Source of the DNA: Rhynchopus sp. YZ270_cl-10
Taxonomy: Eukaryota > Euglenozoa > Diplonemea > Diplonemida > Diplonemidae
Assembly (NCBI GenBank): GCA_964035575.1
Contig: OZ037933.1
Coordinates: 496,001-560,000 of the forward strand
DNA length: 64,000 nt
Direction of reading: 5' to 3'
A model generated the notes under the pieces. That model was not told where the DNA came from, did not search any database, and saw only the letters and a program-made list of their open reading frames with translations. Both the position numbers and the translations under genes were made by a program. Of the stretch, positions 41,180-52,509 are shown piece by piece; the stretch's first letter is position 1, and each line of letters begins with the position of its first letter.

Positions 41180-41970
41180 TATTTATTCGAGTGAAATAAG
41201 AACTATTTTATTTCACGCGCCACTAAAAAGGTGCCCGAGTGCGTTATTTCCCGAGCGAAGCGAGGGGAATAAGAGTGAGAGTCACGAGGGTGCCTTTTTA
41301 GTGGCAAGTGCAAGAAAATGTTCTTATTTCACTCAATATGTAATTTTATTCCACAAGTGAAAAACGTATTTCACCCCTCACACCACCACACTTCAAATTA
41401 CAGATTATTTATTGCCTCTTACACACATGCCTAAACCCACGCGCAAGTTTGCGGAGATGGAGGATGTATATGACAACTTGTTCGACGACATGAACAGTGG
41501 TGTGCAGTACAGGAAAACATGGGACGATTTCCTCCGTTTCAACAGACTTTCAGGAGCGAACGAGCCCAGGGAAGAACACGTCGTGTCCTTCAGATCACTC
41601 CGTGATCTTTTATTTCACTCCCACCCAATCCTTCACGATTTGCGTGAAATAAAACGAATCTTATTTCACTCACTTTTTCACCTGTTTACGTTTTTCACGC
41701 GTGGTATAAAATTACGTATCGAAAACTAAAGTGAACATTATTTAACTGATGGGTGATTCACAAACTGGAATACGTGATACCCACTCGCTATCGCTCGTGA
41801 CATCACTTTTATGATTACACTCACTTCACTCATGAAATCAAAATGCTGAACTCCACTCGCTTCGTGAAGTTGAGCCCCAGTTTGAGTCACCCACCACCTC
41901 GTGAAATAATGTTCACTTTATTTCATGAGATAATAATTATCTAACTCAGTGAAATAAAACTCGTGTAATT
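41180..41970. repeat. Region rich in GTGAAATAA / TTATTTCAC words
   Basis: At least ten copies of the 9-mer in both orientations flank a gene fragment (41427-41729), in the manner of subterminal repeats. No clean termini are found. The words read through the 3' part of the ORF, giving its low-complexity tail. Confidence 0.55.
41427..41729 (+). CDS. Partial protein, possibly N-terminal domain of a tyrosine recombinase
   Basis: From an ATG, about 62 residues look genuinely coding (MPKPTRKFAEMEDVYDNLFD, then YRKTWDDFLRFNRLSG and VVSFRSLRDLL). The tail to the stop is read through GTGAAATAA repeats and is not credible. The pattern of a Tyr-Trp helix pair followed by a short helical hairpin resembles the SAM-like core-binding domain of tyrosine recombinases such as those of Cryptons. 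There is no catalytic Arg/His/Tyr domain in the window, so this is tentative. It may be a first exon or a captured scrap. Confidence 0.35.
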   Translation: MPKPTRKFAEMEDVYDNLFDDMNSGVQYRKTWDDFLRFNRLSGANEPREEHVVSFRSLRDLLFHSHPILHDLREIKRILFHSLFHLFTFFTRGIKLRIEN

Positions 41971-42859
41971 TTGCAGATTATATGCCCTTTGTGTCACTCA
42001 ATTGTAACCGAGAATGTAAGGCAGTGAGTATTTGATCTGCCCTTTATGTCGCGAAATACTATGTTTGGTGTTTTGACGTCTTCCAAGCAGATGGATATTC
42101 CCTCACTTGCACGCAATCTACCGAGGAACCGACTGCCTTTCTCAAAAGCCAGTACATGTCGGGGTGTCGAGGTCCGTGTCAATACAAAGCGGACCAAGTC
42201 GCTCGAGGTTTGAAAACCGCAAGAACTCGTCCCATTTCTTCTTGTACACCTCCTTGCTTCTCATACCCGCTGAGACTTGGTATCCGTAAGTGTCATACAT
42301 CCTGTCCTTCTTCGTTTTGGCAGTGTTTGAGGGTGTTTGAGGGGAGTGATGAAAAAGTTCTTTTTTTTACTGAGTGATTTTTTTAACCAAAAGAAAACCG
42401 ACGCAGGAGCTTTTCTGGAACTGTTTTATTCTCCCCACCCCAACAACATCACATTTCAGAAAAACATTGTTTTTTCGTTTTTGTTCACTTTCTTTTCTTC
42501 TCCCTCACACCTGTTTGCTGTGAATTAAATTTTTTCGTTTCGGCCTGGTCGCAAACGCGAGTTTTCCTGGAAGCGCAGGAAAAATGACTGGGGAGTGTTG
42601 GTGGCTCCGTGACGCCACAGAGCCGGCACACTCGTTGAGTGCCTCACAAAACCTCAAATTTATTCCGCTTTGATTTCATTTATTGTCTTCACGCTTTATC
42701 GTTGTTGTTGGGTTGGGAAATAAAATTTCATTCTCCCATACATTCTCGGTTACAATTGAGTGACAAAAGGGCACATTATCACCCACCTTTGTGGGAATTC
42801 ACAAAACTACACGAGTTTTATCCACTTTTTTTACCACATTAACCCACCTTTCCCGATAA

Positions 42860-44290
42860 CTGCGTTTCTACACCATACATTTCATTCATTAATCACACTC
42901 CACATTTACACTCATCACAGGATCGTGAAATCTGAACTGCATCTGCGATTGTGATGAGAAGCCTCGCCGCGTCTCCGACATTCAGCAACTCAAAATCCAA
43001 AGAGTATCACCCGCATCAATCCATTCTGAGTTTGCGGACTAAGATCTGGGGTGGAAGGGGGATGGGTACACTTTGTCAGTCACTGCTATTGCCATTTAAC
43101 CCAGGGAGCATAGCTAGTGCAAGAAATTCGACTTTGGAAACCTTCCGGAAAGTCTGTCCTCTGCTTGCGGAGGACGAGGCACAAGAAAATATTGCGTTCC
43201 CCCAGAAAACCAGTGCACATTTCACACTCCTTGTGGGTGGTCTTGTTGCCTTTTTGTCACAGTAATTTTGGCCCAGGCATGCTCTTGAAGCATGACAATT
43301 TAGTGTGTATGGGGCAGGGTGTTGTTTTGTTCTGAATTCTCTTTGTTATAACATCTAAGTCAATCGCGGGTGGTGGTTTGTGTAGCGTGAGGCACTCTTT
43401 TTAACAAACTTCCTGCGGCTGCTAAAGCGTTATTTCTTCGGATTTAACAACGTACAGCGTAACATAGTGGATTCGCCTGGTCGACACAACCTTTGATAGA
43501 TATGGGATAACCAACCCCCTTCGACCCCTCGTGGGTTCACTAAACAAGCCCTCGTGGTAGTTAAACGCGATTGACATTTACATTCCTAGAGATGAAAGAA
43601 CAAGACAACACTTCTGTACCCGCGCATCAAAATTGTGGAAAACTTTGCACCCCAAACACCCTCAACAACGCCCGCCAAAAGGCGCCCCTTGTTGCTGGGA
43701 GTTGGTTCTCATGTTTGATACCTGCACAGCGGGCATTCCTCTGAGTCCAACGCATGTTTGGCCTGTCTGCGGCGTTGTACTTCAGGTGCACGAAGACAGG
43801 GTCTGGTGGTAAATTTTGCGTAGTGTCGCATTCCCTCATGTGTGGGTCACTCACACTTGGCGGTCATGTGCCACTGCGTGGGTCTGGGAATTTGGGTACC
43901 TGGGTACAGGAAATTTGTTGTGGAAGACATCAACCACCATGCATTGAGGAGGGTAAGACAGTGTTCGCAGTTTCTACCTGATAGCATTACAACATTTAAC
44001 TTCTCCACGGGGGTCTTGGGCCGTTCACTCGGTTCTACCTTGACTACCGGAAGATATTCTTGAGGCCTTTCTGGTCTCTAGAATATCCGGTCTTCCCGAA
44101 CGGAGGCACACTTTGTGTGTTACTACGACCTGGCAATTTCCAGCAGTAGGTTAAGTAATCTTTCTTGTAAATTGTTGGATCATTATCTCCTCAGTGCATG
44201 AATGCCCCACGTGACTGGACACTTTTGTGTTTGTCATGTGGAGCTGTGGTTGCTCTTTCACGACTTTTTTCCTGTTCCTGGGTACCTGTT
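42860..44290 (-). repeat. Dispersed repeat D, copy 4 (left arm of a large inverted repeat)
   Basis: Inverted partner of 45660-46960 across a satellite-filled centre. Its outer part (42860-43060) also matches 32870-33060 and the inverse of 9590-9780. No conserved reading frame. Confidence 0.75.
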
Positions 44291-44299
44291 CCTGGACCT

Positions 44300-44432
44300 G
44301 GACCTGGGTACCTGGGTACCTGGGTACCTGGGTACCTGGGTACCTGGGTACCTGGGTACCTGGGTACCTGGGTACCTGGGTACCTGGGTACCTGGGTACC
44401 TGGGTACCTGGGTACCTGGGTACCTGGGCACC
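44300..44432. repeat. CCTGGGTA 8-bp satellite
   Basis: About 16 units, bounded by GGACCTGGACCT on the left, itself a seed of the GGACCT/CCAGGT 6-mer seen expanded at 45083. Confidence 0.9.
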
Positions 44433-44439
44433 TGGGCAC

Positions 44440-44590
44440 CTGGGTGTGCCTGTCGGACCCCAGGGTCCGGCAGTCGGACTCAGGGGTCCGACTGTGAGTC
44501 CGACAGTCGGACCCCTGAGTCCGACTGTCGGACTCAGGGGGTCCGACTGTCGGACCCCCTCGGACTCCGACAAAAGGGTCCGACATTTCC
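44440..44590. repeat. Cluster of GTCCGACTGTCGGAC palindromes
   Basis: Interleaved inverted and direct copies of GTCCGAC/GTCGGAC with CAGGGG spacers, able to form several alternative hairpins. They lie between two satellites and resemble subterminal repeats of an unseen element. Confidence 0.7.
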
Positions 44591-44689
44591 AGGACAGACT
44601 GCACCGTGTGGGTATTAAAGAAAAGAAAAAATGGGTATTATCGAAAATATTTTGGGTACCTGGGTACTGGGTACCCAGGTACCCAGGTT

Positions 44690-45076
44690 CCCAGATACCC
44701 AGATACCCAGATACCCAGATACCCAGATACCCAGATACCCAGATACCCAGATACCCAGATACCCAGATACCCAGATACCCAGATACCCAGATACCCAGAT
44801 ACCCAGATACCCAGATACCCAGATACCCAGATACCCAGATACCCAGATACCCAGATACCCAGATACCCAGATACCCAGATACCCAGATACCCAGATACCC
44901 AGATACCCAGATACCCAGATACCCAGATACCCAGATACCCAGATACCCAGATACCCAGATACCCAGATACCCAGATACCCAGATACCCAGATACCCAGAT
45001 ACCCAGATACCCAGATACCCAGATACCCAGATACCCAGATACCCAGATACCCAGATACCCAGATACCCAGATACCC
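44690..45076. repeat. CCCAGATA 8-bp satellite (about 48 units)
   Basis: Pure array joined at both ends to CCCAGGTA units. Confidence 0.95.
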
Positions 45077-45082
45077 AGGTAC

Positions 45083-45658
45083 CCAGGTCCAGGTCCAGGT
45101 CCAGGTCCAGGTCCAGGTCCAGGTCCAGGTCCAGGTCCAGGTCCAGGTCCAGGTCCAGGTCCAGGTCCAGGTCCAGGTCCAGGTCCAGGTCCAGGTCCAG
45201 GTCCAGGTCCAGGTCCAGGTCCAGGTCCAGGTCCAGGTCCAGGTCCAGGTCCAGGTCCAGGTCCAGGTCCAGGTCCAGGTCCAGGTCCAGGTCCAGGTCC
45301 AGGTCCAGGTCCAGGTCCAGGTCCAGGTCCAGGTCCAGGTCCAGGTCCAGGTCCAGGTCCAGGTCCAGGTCCAGGTCCAGGTCCAGGTCCAGGTCCAGGT
45401 CCAGGTCCAGGTCCAGGTCCAGGTCCAGGTCCAGGTCCAGGTCCAGGTCCAGGTCCAGGTCCAGGTCCAGGTCCAGGTCCAGGTCCAGGTCCAGGTCCAG
45501 GTCCAGGTCCAGGTCCAGGTCCAGGTCCAGGTCCAGGTCCAGGTCCAGGTCCAGGTCCAGGTCCAGGTCCAGGTCCAGGTCCAGGTCCAGGTCCAGGTCC
45601 AGGTCCAGGTCCAGGTCCAGGTCCAGGTCCAGGTCCAGGTCCAGGTCCAGGTCCAGGT
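45083..45658. repeat. CCAGGT 6-bp satellite (about 96 units)
   Basis: Pure hexamer array. It generates artefactual Gly-Pro, Gln-Val, Arg-Ser, Leu-Asp and Trp-Thr dipeptide ORFs on both strands. Confidence 0.95.
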
Positions 45659-45659
45659 A

Positions 45660-46960
45660 CCCAGGAACAGGAAAAAAGTCGTGAAAGAGCAACCACAGCT
45701 CCACATGACAAACACAAAAGTGTCCAGTCACGTGGGGCATTCATGCACTGAGGAGATAATGATCCAACAATTTACAAGAAAGATTACTTAACCTACTGCT
45801 GGAAATTGCCAGGTCGTAGTAACACACAAAGTGTGCCTCCGTTCGGGAAGACCGGATATTCTAGAGACCAAAAAGGCCTCAAGAATATCTTCCGGTAGTC
45901 AAGGTAGAACCGAGTGAACGGCCCAAGACCCCCGTGGAGAAGTTAAATGTTGTAATGCTATCAGGTAGAAACTGCGAACACTGTCTTACCCTCCTCAATG
46001 CATGGTGGTTGATGTCTTCCACAACAAATTTCCTGTACCCAGGTACCCAGGTTCCCAGACCCACGCAGTACCACGTCGCAGTACTACGCAAAATTTACCA
46101 CCAGACCCTGTCTTCGTGCACCTTAAGTACAACGCCGCAGACAGGCCAAACATGCGTTGGACTCAGAGGAATGCCCGCTGTGCAGGTATCATGAGAACCA
46201 ACTCCCAGCAACAAGGGGCGCCTTTTGGCGGGCGTTGTTGAGGGTGTTTGGAGTGCAAAGTTTTCCACAATTTTGATGCACGGGTGCAGAAGTGTTATCT
46301 TGTTCTTTCATCTCTAGGAATGTAAATGTCAATCGCGTTTAACTACCACGAGGGCTTGTTCAGTGAACCCACGAGGGGTCGAAGGGGGTTGGTTATCCCA
46401 TATCTATCAAAGGTTGTGTCGACCAGGCTAATCCACTATGTTACGCTGTATGATGATAAATCCGAAGAAATAACAGTGCATAGCAACTGCAGGAAGTTTG
46501 TTAAAAAGAGTGCCTCACGCTACACAAACCACCACCCGCGATTGACTTAGATGTTATAACAAAGAGAATTCAGAACAAAACAACACCCTGCCCCATACAC
46601 ACTAAATTGTCATGCTTCGAGAGCATGCCTGGGCCAAAATTACTATGACGAAAAGGCAACAAGACCACCCACAAGGAGTGTGAATTGTGCACTGGTTTTC
46701 TGGGGGAACGCAATATTTTCTTGTGTCTAGTCCTCCGCGAAGAGGACAGACTTTCCGGAAGGTTGCCAAAGTCAAATTTCTTGCACTAGCTATGCTCCCT
46801 GGGTTAATGGCTATAGCAGTGACTAACAAAGTGTTCCCACCCCCTTTTCACCGTAGATATTCTCCCGAGATTGATGCCGGTGAACGCCCTTTGAATTTTG
46901 AGTTCCCAAATGTCGGAGAGCGGCGAAGGTTCAATATGTTCGCAATATAAATGTCCAATA
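45660..46960 (+). repeat. Dispersed repeat D, copy 5 (right arm of a large inverted repeat)
   Basis: Mirror of 42860-44290, matching it from 45662 outward. The outermost 100 bp are the least similar. 46960-47240 then holds nothing recognised. Confidence 0.75.
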
Positions 46961-47330
46961 TGTTCGCTCGTTCTGCGCAGTTGGTTCTCGATGTTGCACT
47001 CGCGATACCTGTTTAAAAGTGAAGTTGTGAGTGGTGGGTAAATTAAAGAAGGTGACTTCTTAAAAAAATAAGTTGGCCTGAGGGTGTAAAATATTCTGCA
47101 TCATAGTAACTGCAAATGAGAGAATGACGAGGAGGGACGATGGGGAGTGAGAGGAGAGGTGGAGTGAAAGTGAACATTGAAATCATTTGAGTAAAAAGGT
47201 GGGTATCTAGGTTGTTGAATATTCACCAGTAAGCATATTTACATACCTTGTCTTGCGCCTTCGCTGCTGTCAAGGTGCCTTCTCTGGGTGCCCAGTACCT
47301 AGTGTACCTGGGTACCTGGGTCAGTCAGTA

Positions 47331-48665
47331 CCCAGTACCCAGTACCCAGTACCCAGTACCCAGTACCCAGTACCCAGTACCCAGTACCCAGTACCCAGTA
47401 CCCAGTACCCAGTACCCAGTACCCAGTACCCAGTACCCAGTACCCAGTACCCAGTACCCAGTACCCAGTACCCAGTACCCAGTACCCAGTACCCAGTACC
47501 CAGTACCCAGTACCCAGTACCCAGTACCCAGTACCCAGTACCCAGTACCCAGTACCCAGTACCCAGTACCCAGTACCCAGTACCCAGTACCCAGTACCCA
47601 GTACCCAGTACCCAGTACCCAGTACCCAGTACCCAGTACCCAGTACCCAGTACCCAGTACCCAGTACCCAGTACCCAGTACCCAGTACCCAGTACCCAGT
47701 ACCCAGTACCCAGTACCCAGTACCCAGTACCCAGTACCCAGTACCCAGTACCCAGTACCCAGTACCCAGTACCCAGTACCCAGTACCCAGTACCCAGTAC
47801 CCAGTACCCAGTACCCAGTACCCAGTACCCAGTACCCAGTACCCAGTACCCAGTACCCAGTACCCAGTACCCAGTACCCAGTACCCAGTACCCAGTACCC
47901 AGTACCCAGTACCCAGTACCCAGTACCCAGTACCCAGTACCCAGTACCCAGTACCCAGTACCCAGTACCCAGTACCCAGTACCCAGTACCCAGTACCCAG
48001 TACCCAGTACCCAGTACCCAGTACCCAGTACCCAGTACCCAGTACCCAGTACCCAGTACCCAGTACCCAGTACCCAGTACCCAGTACCCAGTACCCAGTA
48101 CCCAGTACCCAGTACCCAGTACCCAGTACCCAGTACCCAGTACCCAGTACCCAGTACCCAGTACCCAGTACCCAGTACCCAGTACCCAGTACCCAGTACC
48201 CAGTACCCAGTACCCAGTACCCAGTACCCAGTACCCAGTACCCAGTACCCAGTACCCAGTACCCAGTACCCAGTACCCAGTACCCAGTACCCAGTACCCA
48301 GTACCCAGTACCCAGTACCCAGTACCCAGTACCCAGTACCCAGTACCCAGTACCCAGTACCCAGTACCCAGTACCCAGTACCCAGTACCCAGTACCCAGT
48401 ACCCAGTACCCAGTACCCAGTACCCAGTACCCAGTACCCAGTACCCAGTACCCAGTACCCAGTACCCAGTACCCAGTACCCAGTACCCAGTACCCAGTAC
48501 CCAGTACCCAGTACCCAGTACCCAGTACCCAGTACCCAGTACCCAGTACCCAGTACCCAGTACCCAGTACCCAGTACCCAGTACCCAGTACCCAGTACCC
48601 AGTACCCAGTACCCAGTACCCAGTACCCAGTACCCAGTACCCAGTACCCAGTACCCAGTACCCAG
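47331..48665. repeat. CCCAGTA 7-bp satellite (about 190 units)
   Basis: Largest array in the window. The left flank (47240-47300) carries the same exon-like block (GTATGT donor on the minus strand) as the other arrays. The right flank shares AAAATATTTTCGATAATACC with the flank of the 44.69-kb array, inverted. Confidence 0.95.
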
Positions 48666-48789
48666 GTACCCAAAATATTTTCGATAATACCCATTTTTTC
48701 TTTTCTTTAATACCCACTTTTTATTTTCGTTAGTACCCACTTTTGAAAATGGGTATTAACGAAAATGGGTACTAGGAAAATGGGTATTA

Positions 48790-49465
48790 AAGAGAAAAAC
48801 CCATATTTTTTTTCAAAAAAAATACTCATTTTACCCTAAAAATACCTGTTCTTTGGGGTGTTCTTGGGATGATTCCCAAATGCCGACCCCAAAAGGGCCG
48901 CCGAAAAAGTCACAGAAGGCCAGAATTCGGCTCGGAATGGATGCGGGGACACCCAAATAGGCAGAAAACCCTACTTCCAAGTAAAAAAAACGCTTTTTTC
49001 TGGCCTATGAGATGCCCCCCTCCAATGTCACACTTATGTCACACTTCCTCCTCCCGGCTAAAAAGTGGTTTTTACGGCAAAAAAAAATTCAAAATTTTCA
49101 GCAAAGGCGTACAAAAAAATAGACTTTTGGCCCCAAAACCCCCCAGAAATCGCTCTGTGGACACATCTGAGTGGAAAAAACCTCTTTTCCTCTTGTTTTG
49201 GACTATTGAAAAAAATTGAATTTTTTGATAAATCGCCCTGTATCAAACCCCCTTAGAAAACGGTGAAAATGGAGTGAAAACGCTACAAAAAGTGTCAAAA
49301 AAAAGTTCCCAAAAGTGCCAAAAAGTGCCAAAAAGGCATCAACTAGTAAGGAATAGTCCCAGAAATGTGTTTTCTGGGGTGGTTTTGTGTTTTGGAATGA
49401 TTTTTTTGCATTTTTTTATGATTTTTTGGGGTGTGTGACAGAAAAAACGGCTACGTGGACTCCCC
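48790..49465. mobile_element. Right part of a second T4-type element
   Basis: Nearly identical to 62940-63597 and ends in the same terminus GGACTCCCC followed by TA (49466-49467). The left part is absent, truncated at the satellite side. Element T2 is inserted at the TA of its right end. Confidence 0.8.
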
Positions 49466-49467
49466 TA

Positions 49468-50364
49468 GGCATAGGTGCCCGGCGAGTTAAAACAACTCGG
49501 CAACTCGCCCAAATTCGGCCAACAACTCGCCCATTTTTTTTGGGCGAGTTGTTTTTTTTTGGGATTTTTTATGGCTACAAAAACACAGGTACACAGGTAC
49601 ACAGGTACACAGGTACACAGGTACACAGGTACACAGGTACACAGGTACACAGGTACACAGGTACACAGGTACACAGGTGCACCACATCACATTTTATCTT
49701 GTGCATCTCAGCTTGAACGACTCTTTGCCGCTTCACAGCTGGTCTGTGAATGTGCGCTTTGGGTGGTTTTGTATGCTTTGTATCCCAAGGGAAGTCGTCG
49801 CCCAAAGCATTTTGACTGAACGTGCGAACGTTGTGAACCTGTAATCGATAGCAGACAGGAAAAGAGGATGAGCAGGCGGCGCCTGCCCGACCTGTGTGAA
49901 GTGAATCAGTGATTGCCTGACGGATGTCTGGGGAACCATGTGTTCTGTGTGGGTATCCATGTACGGAGTATATCCCATTCCCCCCAGCAATTACCAAAAA
50001 CCGTGAGTGTGCACGGTGACCCATGGACCACCACGACCTAGTTACCACCTATGACTAGTCATATGACAAGGTGCATGTAATGAGTGGCGTTTGGCCTTAG
50101 CCCTGGTTGTTTTTCTTGATCATGTGTTGTACCAACGTTACATGTGTGTAACCTTACAACGTCCCCTCCCATCCCTGTATGTTTTTGCCTGTATAAATGG
50201 GCGAGTTGTGGCCGAGTTGTGGGCGAGTTGTGCCGAGTATAGGGCGAGTTGTGGCGAGTATAGGGCGAGTTGTGGCCGAGTTGTGCGAGTTTTGGGCGAG
50301 TTGTTTGGTAAAATCGTGGAGTTCGGACAACTCGCCCAAAAACGACTCGGCCGGCACCTATGCC
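49468..50364. mobile_element. TA-flanked element T2 (GGCATA terminus, GAGTTGT arrays)
   Basis: Inverted ends GGCATAGGTGCC then (C)GGC(C)GAGT, flanked by TA (49466-49467, 50365-50366). Subterminal words are GGCGAGTT and CGAGTTGT (about 49485-49560 and 50195-50345), related to T1's word. It contains an ACACAGGT satellite (49583-49680) and about 400 bp of non-repetitive, possibly captured sequence (49690-50090). A G-run follows the right end. Confidence 0.8.
49583..49680. repeat. ACACAGGT 8-bp satellite (about 12 units)
   Basis: Pure short array inside T2; the unit is a variant of the CCCAGGTA theme. Confidence 0.95.
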
Positions 50365-50379
50365 TAGGGGGGGGGGGGG

Positions 50380-51655
50380 GGGGGGGGAGATGCTATGACG
50401 AACTACGGCCATAACAGTACAGATGGTCGTTGTTGGACGACTCAAAGCCATTCAATTCATCACATAATGTTGAAAGTGTCAAACCATGCTAAAAAAAAGG
50501 GGAGATTCTCAGATATTATTTGCCATTTATGGTGTAGTCCCCCGACTTTTCGCCCCCCTCCTTCAACCAAGGGAGGGGGAATTTAAAGTTTGTTTGTTTT
50601 GTTTTTGCTACTCTGTTTGTTTTTGTATTGTACTTCATTGTAGCACACCAAGGGAGGGGGGGGAAAACAAGGGAATATACCTCTTTCTTCTCGTCTGTTT
50701 GTGTCGTGGAGTTGTGCTGTGTGACCCCTTCAGTGGCCTGAGTTGACGCTCCGCACCCCATAGTGTATAACGAACGCTTTTTGACTCCCAATACTCAAAC
50801 ACAACACAAAAAAAAGGGGAAATAACAGAACAAAACAAGATGAGCGAGAGGGGGAGCGGGGGAGGGGGGGGGAAGAACAACCCAAACTTTGAAGACCAAC
50901 AAAAACGAAAGTGGGGGGGGGTCTTTTTTTTGAGTTCGTGTTGTTGTGTAGTGTTATTTGCTGTAGATGATGATGATTGGGGGGAGGGGGGTTGTAATAG
51001 AGGTTGCTTTGCCGTTGTCCGACAAAGTATTGGTGGCATACGGGGAAGGTTTCACAAAATTTCAATCCTATTCACGACTTTTCAACAACTATGTGGGTGG
51101 GGGAAAAGTTGTGAAAAGTTGGGTGATCTAGGATCGTCTCCGTGAGACACGTAACAGGCTGTGAGAGTGTGTGAGCCTGTGAGAACTTACTGAGAGCTAG
51201 TGAAAAAAAAAAAAAAAAAAAAATCTCTCCCCGTTCAGAGATCACCCAAAAGTTGTGAAAACCTCCAATATATAGCATTATGTGAAATCCTCAAGGGAAA
51301 ACCCGCTGTGGTTTTGGATTGGGAGCACGTCTGCAGCGTGGCTGAAGGGGAGCAAGGGTGAGACGCACGCTCATCCACAGGCGACACTGTGTCTGGAATG
51401 CTGGTCATTGGTGCGAACATGGGGGGAGGAAGGCTGCTTATCACCCTATAGACCCAGGGCAATACATTTTCGTCTGCCGTATCCCATCATCGGGATGAAT
51501 CAAGCGAGGATACCATAACGGTAATCCAGAAAAAAAACTGTCAGCGCACACACAGTCATACCCCAACCGTGCTTCTGGAAAAGCGGAACGAAACAGTGTG
51601 CAAGATGAACAACCGCCTCTTGTACATACAATCTCCAAAAAAGCTGACTTGAAAC
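50380..51655. other. Region without recognised gene
   Basis: The right side of T2 runs into G-runs and A/T tracts. Near 51100-51260, GTTGTGAAAAGTTGGGTGAT and ATCACCCAAAAGTTGTGAAAA form an inverted repeat around a poly-A tract with CTCTCCCCGTTCA, a phrase that recurs near 56315. The ORFs (up to 134 aa) are low-complexity. Confidence 0.45.
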
Positions 51656-51660
51656 ACAAA

Positions 51661-51775
51661 GTCCTCTCGTGAACAGTGTACCTTTGGTATGACCGGGAAA
51701 ACCGGGGGTGGACACCCCCCAACCATCCAACCATGCTTTTCCTACAATCCATTTTCGTGGTACGTGAACAACGCG
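51661..51775 (-). ncRNA. H4 element, copy 3
   Basis: Shares TCCTCTCGTGAACAGTGTAC, ATGACCGG, a GGGTGGACACCCCCC hairpin, CCAACCATGC and CCTACAATCCATTTTCGTGG with copies 1 and 2. Confidence 0.4.
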
Positions 51776-51969
51776 GTGGGTAGAAAAACCTGCGCTACCA
51801 TCTGCGAAGATATAACTGCAACACTTTGGAGTTCGCATTTTGTCAAAAAAAAAAAAAAAAAAAAAAAACTCAGTTTTTTTTTTTCTTGGTTTCGTGCAGT
51901 GTTTCCGCGCTCCTTCATTGGGTACGATTTTTGATGAAGAATCGTGATTTTGTACATAAAAGGTAAATA

Positions 51970-52500
51970 CGTCCCGAGCCCGGCGCGCTACGCGCGCCGG
52001 AAGTTACCGCAAGTTCAGGGCCTCCGGCGGAGAAACTAGAGTTCTGGCCCAAAACACGCGTCCCAGCCCAGTCCCTGAGATTTCCAAAAAATAAAATAAA
52101 AAAGCGCGGTCGAGCCCGACCCGGAATGAGAGAATTCCCCGGGTATCCAACTGAGGAGTTCAACTTCATTGATATTTGCACCAGACACACGAATTATCGG
52201 TAACCTCAGTACGTGTACAAAAAGAAACGGTGGTCATAGCATCAAGGCTCCTGGCGAAGCCACGGTACGCAACATTTCAAAAAATTGCGCTTAAAATTGC
52301 ACATTTTTACAACCAAACTATGTCATGGGAAGGTGGGTTGCAAACTTGCGCCGCAGGCGCACGGTACGCTACTTTTTTCCTTTCGCCATGCTGCATGTTT
52401 CCTTTTCGTTCGGCGTTTGATCAATTGAGTCGCGTTCTGGCTGTGACGGGGTCACTTTGTTCATGAGGCCAGTTCTGGTCACTCTCAGAGGCTTATGCAG
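51970..52500. repeat. Inverted relative of 4070-4510
   Basis: The block GCGTACCGTGCGCCTGCGGC, CCATGACATAGTTTGG, the Pro-like AATTCTC..GGAATT region and a GCGCGCGAAGCGCGC-type palindrome all recur in reverse order and orientation. It is a diverged copy of the interior of the hAT-type element at 3900-5572. No termini were identified here. Confidence 0.65.
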
Positions 52501-52509
52501 TGGTCGCGC

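Noticed and set aside
44151-45791. ORFs of 366-529 residues through the CCAGGT and CCCAGATA arrays
   Set aside because: Dipeptide and octapeptide repeats appear on both strands in many frames; they are products of satellite DNA.
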